Shown piece after piece: positions 1-6,026 of a stretch of 6,508 bases of DNA (positions are counted from its first letter, which is position 1; every line of letters begins with the position of its first letter). Below the pieces are notes generated by a model. That model was not told the origin of the DNA and did not search any database. It saw only the letters and a list, made by a program, of their open reading frames with translations. Both the position numbers and the translations under genes were made by a program. Source of the DNA: Legionella sp. (GTDB lineage: Bacteria > Pseudomonadota > Gammaproteobacteria > Legionellales > Legionellaceae); assembly GCA_003507515.1 (NCBI GenBank), contig DNVL01000111.1:1-6508 (forward strand), read 5' to 3'.

Positions 1-952
1 TGTGCTGGTCATAATAAAGCGCGTAGTTATCGAATAAATGACTCACATACTCCGAGCTTGAGGTGGGGTGTTTTTCATCACCGGTCAGTGCATGCAGCAT
101 GAATTGAGTTGCTGAGTCCGTTGGGTTTGCGGTGAGCGCGCGCTCAAGCAGTGCGATGGCGTCCGTTCGATGTCCTAATCGCATTTGAATGGCAGCCAAG
201 TTGTTCAACGCAGCAAAATGCTGGTTGTTTTGTGCCAAAATCATTTCAAAGTGCGCAATGGCCTCCGGCAAATGGCCAAGCGTCATTTGCGCGACTCCGC
301 TATTATATAAATACTCAATATTGCTCGGATCAGTATCCAGCAACACGCCATAATGCATGAGCGCATTTTCAAAGCGGTCATGGTGGATGAACGTGGCTGC
401 GAGGTTGTTGCGCGCTTCGATGTGATTTGGCTCAAAAACCAATGCTTTGGTAAAATAATCGATAGCGATTTGCCCCTGGTCGCGTTTTAATGCAATCACG
501 CCTAAATTCGTTAATGAAAACACATGGTTCTCTTGGAGGGATAAGACGTGTTGAAATGCATGTTCTGCATCGTCTAGCCGGTTTGCATTTAAATGCAAGA
601 GGCCTAAATAAAAGTGAGCCTCAATGTGTTCAGGGTGCAATGCCAATACGTTGTTAAACTGTTTTTCAGCGGCAGCTAGCTGCTGCTTTTTTAATAAGAA
701 CAGGCCTAAATGATAGTGTGCGACCATGTAGTCGGGTCGTGCATGCACTGCATCACGGTAATGTTGCAGGGCGTCTCGATCGTTATTTTGCGAGGTGTAC
801 AGGTTGGCTAAAAGATGGTGCGCTACTGCTTTGTCGTGCTGAGATGCATCGTTTAGAATACGCTGATAAATGGCAATGGCCTGATTCGGGTGACCATTTT
901 TTTGATGTTGGTAGGCGTCTAACAGAAGCGATTCAGTGGATTGGCTCATCAT
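1..952 (-). CDS. TPR-repeat protein with C-terminal methyltransferase domain (partial, 3' end outside window)
   Basis: The reading frame is open from the ATG at 952 to the window edge (317 codons, no stop), so only the N-terminal part is visible. Residues about 7-280 form roughly eight 34-residue tetratricopeptide repeats, with typical signatures such as [22 protein letters not shown] (in two parts: AHYHLGL and AAAEKQF), [13 protein letters not shown] and [10 protein letters not shown], ending in N-P or D-P turns. After a short linker, residues 301-317 (starting [18 protein letters not shown]) match the entry segment of SAM-dependent methyltransferases fused to TPRs (COG4976-like); the SAM-binding motif itself would lie outside the window. 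TPRs usually bind protein partners, and the methylation substrate is unknown. The ATG at 952 overlaps the rdgB stop as ATGA; a second ATG follows directly at 949. No clear Shine-Dalgarno is present, so translation is probably coupled to rdgB. The TPR call is firm and the methyltransferase call is inference from the linker. Confidence 0.82.
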   Translation of the reverse strand, partial: MMSQSTESLLLDAYQHQKNGHPNQAIAIYQRILNDASQHDKAVAHHLLANLYTSQNNDRDALQHYRDAVHARPDYMVAHYHLGLFLLKKQQLAAAEKQFNNVLALHPEHIEAHFYLGLLHLNANRLDDAEHAFQHVLSLQENHVFSLTNLGVIALKRDQGQIAIDYFTKALVFEPNHIEARNNLAATFIHHDRFENALMHYGVLLDTDPSNIEYLYNSGVAQMTLGHLPEAIAHFEMILAQNNQHFAALNNLAAIQMRLGHRTDAIALLERALTANPTDSATQFMLHALTGDEKHPTSSSEYVSHLFDNYALYYDQH

Positions 953-1551
953 CGTATCACACCATTGGAGCATTGAAGTTGCGCGTGTAACTGCTTTAAT
1001 GCCATTGCACGATGGCTGATGGTGTTTTTTAATGTGGGCGGCAATTCTGCAAGGGTGCACTGGTGGTCTGGAAGATAAAAAACAGGATCATAACCAAAGC
1101 CAAGGTCACCTATGCGCTCCCGACTTATTTGGCCGAATAATTGCCCTGTGGCGATCAAAGGCGTTGGATCATCCCCATGCTTTACGAATGCGATGGCGCA
1201 ATAGAAATGGGCGTGGCGTTGTTCGTCAGGGACCTCTGCAAGGCGTTTGAGGAGCAAGTTGATATTGTCGTTATTGTTTGCAGCTAACCCGGCAAACCGT
1301 GCGGAATAAATACCCGGCTCCCCATTTAATGCGTCGACGACCAAGCCTGAGTCATCGGCGAGTGCCGGCAGCAGGGCGCACCGGCTGGCGTGGCGTGCTT
1401 TGATAATGGCATTTTCAATAAAGCTCAAACCGGTTTCGTCTGCATCCTCGATGTGGAGTGATTGTTGTGATACGCATTGGAACGACGGCAACAGGGCTTG
1501 GAGCTCGATGATTTTGCCGGGGTTGCTGGAAGCGATAATCAATGGGTTCAT
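949..1551 (-). CDS. rdgB: RdgB/HAM1 family XTP/dITP pyrophosphatase
   Basis: This 200-residue protein is full length for the family (E. coli RdgB is about 197). It hydrolyses dITP, ITP and XTP to the monophosphate and pyrophosphate, keeping deaminated purines out of DNA and RNA; it is a cytosolic, Mg-dependent dimer. Visible signatures in order: the N-terminal substrate loop SSNPGK (8-13), [17 protein letters not shown] (39-55), the catalytic/metal motif ADDSG (65-69) followed by [19 protein letters not shown] (152-158), and the base-recognition SHR near the C-terminus (179-181). The ATG at 1551 shares ATGA with the stop of the upstream GIY-YIG gene, and its own TGA overlaps the ATG of the TPR gene, so the three genes are almost certainly cotranscribed and coupled. 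No strong ribosome binding site precedes the start. All key motifs are intact and the identification is secure. Confidence 0.97.
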   Translation of the reverse strand: MNPLIIASSNPGKIIELQALLPSFQCVSQQSLHIEDADETGLSFIENAIIKARHASRCALLPALADDSGLVVDALNGEPGIYSARFAGLAANNNDNINLLLKRLAEVPDEQRHAHFYCAIAFVKHGDDPTPLIATGQLFGQISRERIGDLGFGYDPVFYLPDHQCTLAELPPTLKNTISHRAMALKQLHAQLQCSNGVIR

Positions 1552-1859
1552 AAGAGGGGCTCGCTGAAGGGTTGACAGTGAAAAAGTGTGGTGAGTTGAT
1601 GAGGATTTACAATTAAATCACATTTAGCCGGTTTGGCCAGGCGTTTAATAAATCGTTCAATGGCCATTGCTTCGGTTTTATTTTCAAAAGCTGACCAGCT
1701 TTGAGCGATTTTTACGGGCTTAAAGCTTCGCGTATACTTGCATTTTGTGGTGCCGTTTTGATGTTCTTGGTAGCGACGTGTCAGGTTTGTAGTGTAGCCT
1801 GTGTAGTAGCTTCCATTATCACATTGTAGAATGTAGACGTAGTAGTGGGTCGTGGTCAT
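1548..1859 (-). CDS. GIY-YIG nuclease superfamily protein (YhbQ/UPF0213 type)
   Basis: This is a 103-residue, single-domain GIY-YIG protein. The two defining strands are YYVYIL (6-11, the GIY part) and SYYTGYT (17-23, the YIG part). They are followed by NLTRRYQEH, where R29 fits the catalytic arginine, and [11 protein letters not shown]. The helix AIERFIKRL carries E68, the expected metal-binding glutamate. This order, KYTR segment and length match the small UPF0213/YhbQ family rather than UvrC or homing endonucleases. Members are thought to nick DNA, with a repair or stress role suggested in E. coli; the natural substrate here is unknown. The stop overlaps the rdgB start (ATGA), which puts it in one operon with a nucleotide-pool sanitiser. 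The ATG at 1859 has no obvious Shine-Dalgarno. The C-terminal 20 residues (after IVNPHQ) look like a variable tail. Confidence 0.9.
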   Translation of the reverse strand: MTTTHYYVYILQCDNGSYYTGYTTNLTRRYQEHQNGTTKCKYTRSFKPVKIAQSWSAFENKTEAMAIERFIKRLAKPAKCDLIVNPHQLTTLFHCQPFSEPLL

Positions 1860-1940
1860 GTTTTTATGCTAAAAGTTCACGATCTTGAGGATTACATATT
1901 TTTTTACTGAAAGAAAGGGATGAGGAAACGGTAACCCGAC

Positions 1941-3860
1941 TTAAAAGGGGACTTCTTGCCTCAAGAGTGTTTCTTTCAGGGCGCACAGCTTCTCAGCCTT
2001 TGCTTGATGCGCAATGCAGGCAGGCGTAAAGAACCGGTTTCGTGCAGGCAACTCCATTGGGGCTTCAGTGTCGTCATGCAAGCGATGAAAGGTCGTTCGT
2101 ATGTCTGTGATGACATTAGCAGTCCAGATCTGAATGCCTGCGGGATCTTCAATGGTGCTTTGTCTACAGGCGGTCAAGCCATCTTGCTGTATTCGTTGTA
2201 ATGCCATGTCCACTATTCTGTTGCAACCGACAGTGGTATTGCTGTGAAGGTCATACCACTCCAGCAGCAGTGCATCTTTTCTTTGTGCATTGTTCTTCCG
2301 GTCGGTCTGATCCAGGTCGGTCAGGGTGCCTGGCAGCATGTGTTGGTAATGGGCTTCTGTTGCATGGCATTGTTTGATTTCTTCAATGTAAAATGCACGG
2401 ACCTGATGGGCCTTTTCTGGACTAGAAAAACCAGCCATCATTCGGGCGTTTACTTGATATTCAGGGATGGCATATGCGCCGCCATAATACATTTGTCGCA
2501 AGCCATGGTATAGGTTATCTTTGGTTAACACATAGCTAGTCGCAGCGACCCCGCCAACATAAATCGTTGGGATAAGAATAAAAAGAAATGCCGTTTCTGA
2601 AATAACAATGGAGGATAACAGGGCCGATACGATAACGACCACAGCGGCCACGATGAGCAAGGGCATCAGTGTTCTAAAAATCTGTCGAACCACCTGTTGT
2701 TCGTGTAGGCTAATGTCGCGATATTCGGCGATAAGCGGGGCAAAAGGATGAAAAAATCGATATATGCCCTGTTTTGTTTCAGCGATGGATTCTTTTGAAC
2801 GCATGTAATTATAGATATCAAGCCATGACAGGTTCGAGTTTTCATTCTGCGTTGCAAACCCCGTGGCTTGAATAAAGGCATGGGCATCGGCTATCTTGTC
2901 TAATGCTGAGAAAAAGACTTCTTTATTTTCCTCTGAGAGGCTGTTTGCATAGAGAATAGACAACAAACCGATGGCGGTTTGTTGTAGATGAGAATTGAAT
3001 GTGTCTTTTTCTCCTTGAATGGTTCCTAAGTGAGTGGTGACGTGATGTTCAAAGGATGTCGCATAAGATGGGAGCCAATCATCCATCGAGTCATCCAATC
3101 CATTGTCCAACGCCTCATAAAATTGGTCAGAAATACGTTGGGCTTCTCTTCGGTTGAACGAATGCAAATCAAGGGTGTCAGGCGTATTTGCCTGCATAAC
3201 AGATGCAATAAATGCGGTTAGTTGGGCTGGCTCTTCTGCAAAAATGGCTGGCGTTTCAACGGCAGGGTTGGCGACGTAGCGATGATAAAACTTATTCACG
3301 GCGTTGCGTTTTGCTTGCGCTTGAATCAACGATTTTTCGCCGTTGATATGGCTTTGGAGCTCCGCTAACTCAGGATCTGATGCAAATGCACGCTCAAAAT
3401 CAAGCATGATTTGCTGGATTCGAATTATTTTTTCCCTATCGTGTATCAGATCTATTTGTTCTTTCAATGAGGTGATTAAACCAGGAACCTCTGGATATAA
3501 AACACGAGAACAACTCGCGCGGGATAGTTGCTTTTTTTGATCATCGTCTAATAAAAGAAAGTCCGGATAGACCATCATCAGCGTGGCGTGGTTGATGTCG
3601 GTGATGAGATTTTCATAGTCATCCGTTAGGAGCAACGGTCTGCGCGTGCGCTCTATTTGCAGAAGATGCGATTCCTCTGATGTGAGCGAGCCCACAAGTA
3701 TCCAATGGATGACCGATTGCGTTTCAAGTGCTTCCAGTTGTTCATGGATAGTCAGCGCAAATACCCGTCCTGGCTCTGTTGCCTGAAAGCGCGCACGCTG
3801 GGTGTCGGTGAGCAAGGCATAGCCTGGTATTATCAGATTCGCTCGATTTAAAAATGGCAT
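1941..3860 (-). CDS. Hypothetical protein with a two-helix transmembrane hairpin
   Basis: I do not recognise this 639-residue protein. It has no N-terminal signal peptide. Residues 1-395 are polar and mostly helical in character, with charged stretches (SLKEQIDLIHDREKIIRIQQ begins at 131) that could form coiled coils. Two hydrophobic segments lie close together at about 398-420 (LMPLLIVAAVVVIVSALLSS) and 424-446 (AFLFILIPTIYVGGVAATSY), separated by a few residues, so both long flanks should face the same side of a membrane. Residues 447-639 are again soluble-looking and helical. No catalytic motif or nucleotide-binding loop is apparent. The start at 3860 is supported by AAGG (3872-3875) eight to eleven bases upstream and by a TATAAT box at 3906-3901. 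The layout resembles some secreted effectors of intracellular bacteria, but that is only a hypothesis. It precedes the GIY-YIG/rdgB operon by 81 bases and could read into it. Confidence 0.85.
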   Translation of the reverse strand: MPFLNRANLIIPGYALLTDTQRARFQATEPGRVFALTIHEQLEALETQSVIHWILVGSLTSEESHLLQIERTRRPLLLTDDYENLITDINHATLMMVYPDFLLLDDDQKKQLSRASCSRVLYPEVPGLITSLKEQIDLIHDREKIIRIQQIMLDFERAFASDPELAELQSHINGEKSLIQAQAKRNAVNKFYHRYVANPAVETPAIFAEEPAQLTAFIASVMQANTPDTLDLHSFNRREAQRISDQFYEALDNGLDDSMDDWLPSYATSFEHHVTTHLGTIQGEKDTFNSHLQQTAIGLLSILYANSLSEENKEVFFSALDKIADAHAFIQATGFATQNENSNLSWLDIYNYMRSKESIAETKQGIYRFFHPFAPLIAEYRDISLHEQQVVRQIFRTLMPLLIVAAVVVIVSALLSSIVISETAFLFILIPTIYVGGVAATSYVLTKDNLYHGLRQMYYGGAYAIPEYQVNARMMAGFSSPEKAHQVRAFYIEEIKQCHATEAHYQHMLPGTLTDLDQTDRKNNAQRKDALLLEWYDLHSNTTVGCNRIVDMALQRIQQDGLTACRQSTIEDPAGIQIWTANVITDIRTTFHRLHDDTEAPMELPARNRFFTPACIAHQAKAEKLCALKETLLRQEVPF

Positions 3861-3900
3861 CAGAATAACTACCTTGTCAGCCGTTATTGTTGTTGTAACT

Positions 3901-3906
3901 ATTATA
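3901..3906 (-). promoter_or_regulatory. Candidate -10 box for the 639-residue gene
   Basis: On the minus strand this is a perfect TATAAT, about 40 bases before the ATG at 3860, predicting a leader of about 34 bases. The -35 is weak: the best TGAC-containing hexamer (CTGACT) gives a spacer of only 14 bases, so an activator or a different sigma-factor contact may be needed. The AT-rich spacer supports a promoter for this gene separate from the lyase. Confidence 0.45.
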
Positions 3907-3978
3907 CGGTTTGTATATTAAGTCAGTATTAACGGTTCGCGGGATGTCGGGCTTCGAAAGGTGAAAGATCAACAGAGC

Positions 3979-5445
3979 CTAGGTGTGTGCCACTTGTAAA
4001 GAAAAAAAGCTAGCTGCACCACCCTGGGTGTTCGATGAGCCGGTTTCTTGATTATAAACGCCTGCTTTGAAATACAGTTGTTGCGCACCCCAACCTATTG
4101 TATTATCTGAAGATGTATTTAACTTAATAACGGTTGATAGATTATTTATCGTTATGATTAATGTACCATCACGAAGTAGCGTGACGTTATACCTAAATAT
4201 CGTATTTAAAGGGGTGTTTTTTGCAAGGTTAACGATTTTCAAGAAACTACTTTGTGCAGGCGTTTTGCGTATTTGAGCATAAATACAGCCATTGCAAATG
4301 CTATTATTCGGATCGAATGCAGCCCTATCGTAATAAAGCTTCAAGAGCGGCGAGTTACTGGCCGTGTGACCTAAGCTATCGGTGTTGCCTTTATCATGTA
4401 ATTGCCCGATGATCACGCGGTTCTGGGCTGGCGCCACTTGACTCACGAGTAACGATGCCGACAGTGAATTGCTGGCAAACGTACTTAATGTCCAGTAAGC
4501 CGAGGGCCCTGGCAGTATTTCATACAATTCACAGCGAGAAAATTCGCTGTCAGGCGTGGTTCCACCATTGAGCGGTGCAAACATGTTCATTGCACCCGAA
4601 ACGGGATCTGTGAAAAAATAAGGTGCGTTTGTATAACCATTGTTTGCGCCGGGTGTTCCGTTTAGCGTAGCTTGTCCTATTGAGATGGCATTATTCTGAG
4701 ATCCTAGGGGAAGAGGAAGCGTCAGGCTCCACCTTTGTAAATCAAAATTAGATGCGGGACGTTGATGAGGACTTAAACCTGGAATAGTTAAAAGATTTGA
4801 AGCCAGATTGGACGCACCCGTACTCAGTGACACAACTGAGCCTGCTGGAATAGCGACCGTAACAAGGCCTATGGCTGTTGGTTGAATGGTGAGCACATAG
4901 TTTGCCTGGCCGCTGCTGCTGCCAGTAATACTGGCTACACTACCATTCGTCACATTGATGCCTGCTGTTGCAAGGCCTACGACCGCCTCACTAAAGGTCA
5001 CATTCACTTGAAAAGGCAGCGGGAATGGATTGCGTAATGTAGCTGTTTGCAAGGTCACGCTCGGATGACCAGCAATTGCAGATGGTATGGTAAGAAGACT
5101 GGATACCTGATTTGGTTCGCCCGTAGTCACCGACACAGCAGCATCTGCGGGGATGAAGATCGTAACACTGCCTTCCCCTGTGGGTTGAACGGTGAGAACA
5201 TAGTTGGGCTGGCAGCTGTTGCCTGTCATGCTGACGACACTTCCATTGGTCACCATCACGCTGGCTGGAAAAAAACCGGCGACCGGCTCGCTAAAGGTCA
5301 CATTCACTTGAAAAGGAAGGGGGAAGGGATTGTTTAACGTCATCGTTTGCAGCGTTACGGTAGGGCCGGTAAACGCAAATAGGGGTGATGATAAAATCAT
5401 GATTAACAGCGTGGTAAAGCATCTTTTCACTTTGATGTTCTCCAT
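3979..5445 (-). CDS. Secreted PL7 family polysaccharide (alginate) lyase with two N-terminal Ig-like domains
   Basis: The 488-residue protein begins with a signal peptide: basic VKR, hydrophobic TTLLIMILSS, and probable cleavage after PLFA (residue 24). Two bacterial Ig-like domains of the Big_12 type follow at about 28-122 and 128-222, each with VNVTFSE, VTNGSV, NYVLT.QPT and an L.TIP end. The catalytic domain at about 233-487 is alginate lyase 2/PL7: SRCELYE (303-309), GQLH (347-350) and YFKAGVYNQ (458-466) match the family's RSEL, Q-x-H and YFKAG-x-Y motifs, giving R304, Q348, H350 and Y464 as predicted active-site residues. The enzyme should cleave uronic-acid polysaccharides by beta-elimination outside the cell. 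Alginate is the default substrate, but QLH instead of QIH or QVH leaves specificity open. The start may be GTG at 5430 (V6), because GGAG at 5443-5440 lies nine bases before it, while the ATG at 5445 has no good ribosome site. No terminator is visible downstream. Confidence 0.9.
   Translation of the reverse strand: MENIKVKRCFTTLLIMILSSPLFAFTGPTVTLQTMTLNNPFPLPFQVNVTFSEPVAGFFPASVMVTNGSVVSMTGNSCQPNYVLTVQPTGEGSVTIFIPADAAVSVTTGEPNQVSSLLTIPSAIAGHPSVTLQTATLRNPFPLPFQVNVTFSEAVVGLATAGINVTNGSVASITGSSSGQANYVLTIQPTAIGLVTVAIPAGSVVSLSTGASNLASNLLTIPGLSPHQRPASNFDLQRWSLTLPLPLGSQNNAISIGQATLNGTPGANNGYTNAPYFFTDPVSGAMNMFAPLNGGTTPDSEFSRCELYEILPGPSAYWTLSTFASNSLSASLLVSQVAPAQNRVIIGQLHDKGNTDSLGHTASNSPLLKLYYDRAAFDPNNSICNGCIYAQIRKTPAQSSFLKIVNLAKNTPLNTIFRYNVTLLRDGTLIITINNLSTVIKLNTSSDNTIGWGAQQLYFKAGVYNQETGSSNTQGGAASFFSLQVAHT
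4780..5364 (-). repeat. Tandem intragenic duplication encoding two Ig-like domains
   Basis: Two copies of about 95 codons (5364-5080 and 5064-4780) lie head to tail, offset by 300 bases (100 codons). The DNA is still alike, not only the protein: 5291-5316 and 4991-5016 are identical over 26 bases, and both encode part of the shared FPLPFQVNVTFSE. The second halves of the copies have diverged more. This implies a fairly recent duplication or continuing gene conversion of a Big_12-like domain. Confidence 0.9.
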
Positions 5446-5461
5446 AACGTTCCATACATAG

Positions 5462-5479
5462 CGTCTTCACCAAAAGACG
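5462..5479 (-). promoter_or_regulatory. Inverted repeat in the lyase leader
   Basis: CGTCTT (5462-5467) and AAGACG (5474-5479) form a perfect 6-bp inverted repeat with a six-base spacer, 17 bases upstream of the ATG at 5445. It could be an RNA hairpin affecting lyase translation or a regulator site. There is no T-run, so it is not a terminator. Confidence 0.4.
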
Positions 5480-5488
5480 TATAAGTCA

Positions 5489-5575
5489 CGTTTATTGGTC
5501 AGCTTCCTTGCGCTAGTCCTGATTATGAGATTTTTGTTAATAAAATATCTACTAAGGTTTTCCGTTTATTGATCA
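5489..5575. repeat. Pair of 13-base direct repeats, possible operator sites
   Basis: CGTTTATTGGTCA (5489-5501) recurs as CGTTTATTGATCA (5563-5575), with 12 of 13 bases identical. The copies start 74 bases apart, close to seven helical turns, so they lie on about the same DNA face, as expected if one regulator binds both. Both lie between the divergent starts. Chance similarity in AT-rich DNA is possible. Confidence 0.4.
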
Positions 5576-5616
5576 AATGTTGATGCGACAACCGTGATGA
5601 GCACAGAGGGGGATGG

Positions 5617-5645
5617 TTGATTTAAAATCTCAAATCTGATATTGT
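5617..5645 (+). promoter_or_regulatory. Candidate rpmE promoter with extended -10
   Basis: TTGATT (5617-5622) lies 17 bases before TATTGT (5640-5645), and the latter is preceded by TGA (5637-5639), which gives an extended -10 (TGnTATTGT). Each hexamer matches the sigma-70 consensus at four of six positions. Transcription would start near 5652 and leave a leader of about 75 bases before rpmE. It is the best candidate in the region but not strong. Confidence 0.42.
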
Positions 5646-5727
5646 CTCTCGTCATTTTGAGAGTATCGTGCTCGGCGGTTGATCGGGTGGCGATGTTCGT
5701 TATGCAATCATTATAGAGAGTGGTATT

Positions 5728-5952
5728 ATGAAAAATGCTATACACCCAGACTACAAAGTAGTCAATGTGACCTGTAGTTGTGGTCATGTGTTTGAAACCC
5801 AGTCTACGTTATGCAAAGACTTGAGCATTGAAGTATGTGCCAATTGCCACCCGTTTTATACCGGGAAACAAAAATTGGTGGATACAGGCGGTCGGGTGCA
5901 AAAATTCCGTGATCGTTATAAATCCCGTATTGCAACGCAACCCGATGCCTAA
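5728..5952 (+). CDS. rpmE: 50S ribosomal protein bL31 (zinc-binding form)
   Basis: The 74-residue product is bL31, a protein of the large subunit that bridges to the small subunit. It has the N-terminal MKNAIHPDY, followed by the four zinc cysteines of the C+ type: C16 and C18 in TCSCGH, and C37 and C40 in [11 protein letters not shown]. It continues with the family's [11 protein letters not shown]. Because it keeps all four cysteines it is the zinc-replete paralogue rather than the zinc-independent YkgM type. The ATG at 5728 follows a purine-rich AGAGAG (5715-5720) by seven bases. A strong intrinsic terminator follows the gene, so it is probably mainly monocistronic. E. coli rpmE is autogenously controlled through its leader; whether that holds here cannot be told by eye. 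Confidence 0.97.
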   Translation: MKNAIHPDYKVVNVTCSCGHVFETQSTLCKDLSIEVCANCHPFYTGKQKLVDTGGRVQKFRDRYKSRIATQPDA

Positions 5953-5967
5953 TGGGTTGTTTGATGT

Positions 5968-6002
5968 AAAAAATGCGCATATACATTGCGCATTTTTTTT
6001 TT
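5968..6002 (+). terminator. Rho-independent terminator of rpmE
   Basis: AAAAAATGCGCA (5968-5979) pairs perfectly with TGCGCATTTTTT (5987-5998) around a seven-base loop TATACAT, and a run of ten T continues to 6002. It begins 15 bases after the rpmE stop and ends 24 bases before the malic enzyme start. Confidence 0.92.
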
Positions 6003-6012
6003 ATGATCGGAT

Positions 6013-6018
6013 AGGGAG
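6013..6018 (+). promoter_or_regulatory. Ribosome binding site that fixes the TTG start of maeB
   Basis: AGGGAG lies eight bases before TTG 6027 and overlaps the in-frame TAG at 6012-6014. This strong site, with no ATG available before conserved residues, supports the rare TTG start. Confidence 0.75.
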
Positions 6019-6026
6019 TCACTGAT

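Larger units (their letters stand above)
5446..5727. other. Divergent intergenic region between the lyase gene and rpmE
   Basis: These 282 bases separate two divergent genes and should hold both promoters. The candidate rpmE promoter is at 5617-5645. No convincing lyase promoter is visible: CATAAT (5527-5522, minus strand) is a good -10 but lacks a -35. Also present are a 13-base imperfect direct repeat, a 6-bp hairpin in the lyase leader and a CTCTC/GAGAG hairpin near the rpmE promoter. A minus-strand open frame crossing into rpmE has no family features and I do not call it. Confidence 0.7.

Noticed and set aside
718..990. Plus-strand open frame of 90 codons
   Set aside because: It is antisense to the TPR repeats and the rdgB end, which explain the sequence fully.
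1860..1940. Possible promoter (TATGTA) for the GIY-YIG operon
   Set aside because: No -35 lies at a usable distance, so the gene may instead be read from the upstream transcript.
3881..3935. CCGTTA / TAACGG inverted repeat flanking the candidate -10 box
   Set aside because: Six bases with a 43-base gap is expected by chance in a region of this size.
3861..3978. Possible terminator after the lyase
   Set aside because: Only short palindromes (CCTAGG, CTTTCGAAG) occur and no hairpin is followed by a T-run.
5566..5787. Minus-strand open frame of 73 codons in the divergent region, overlapping the rpmE start
   Set aside because: It runs antisense through the certain rpmE start, has no ribosome site and its composition suits no known family.
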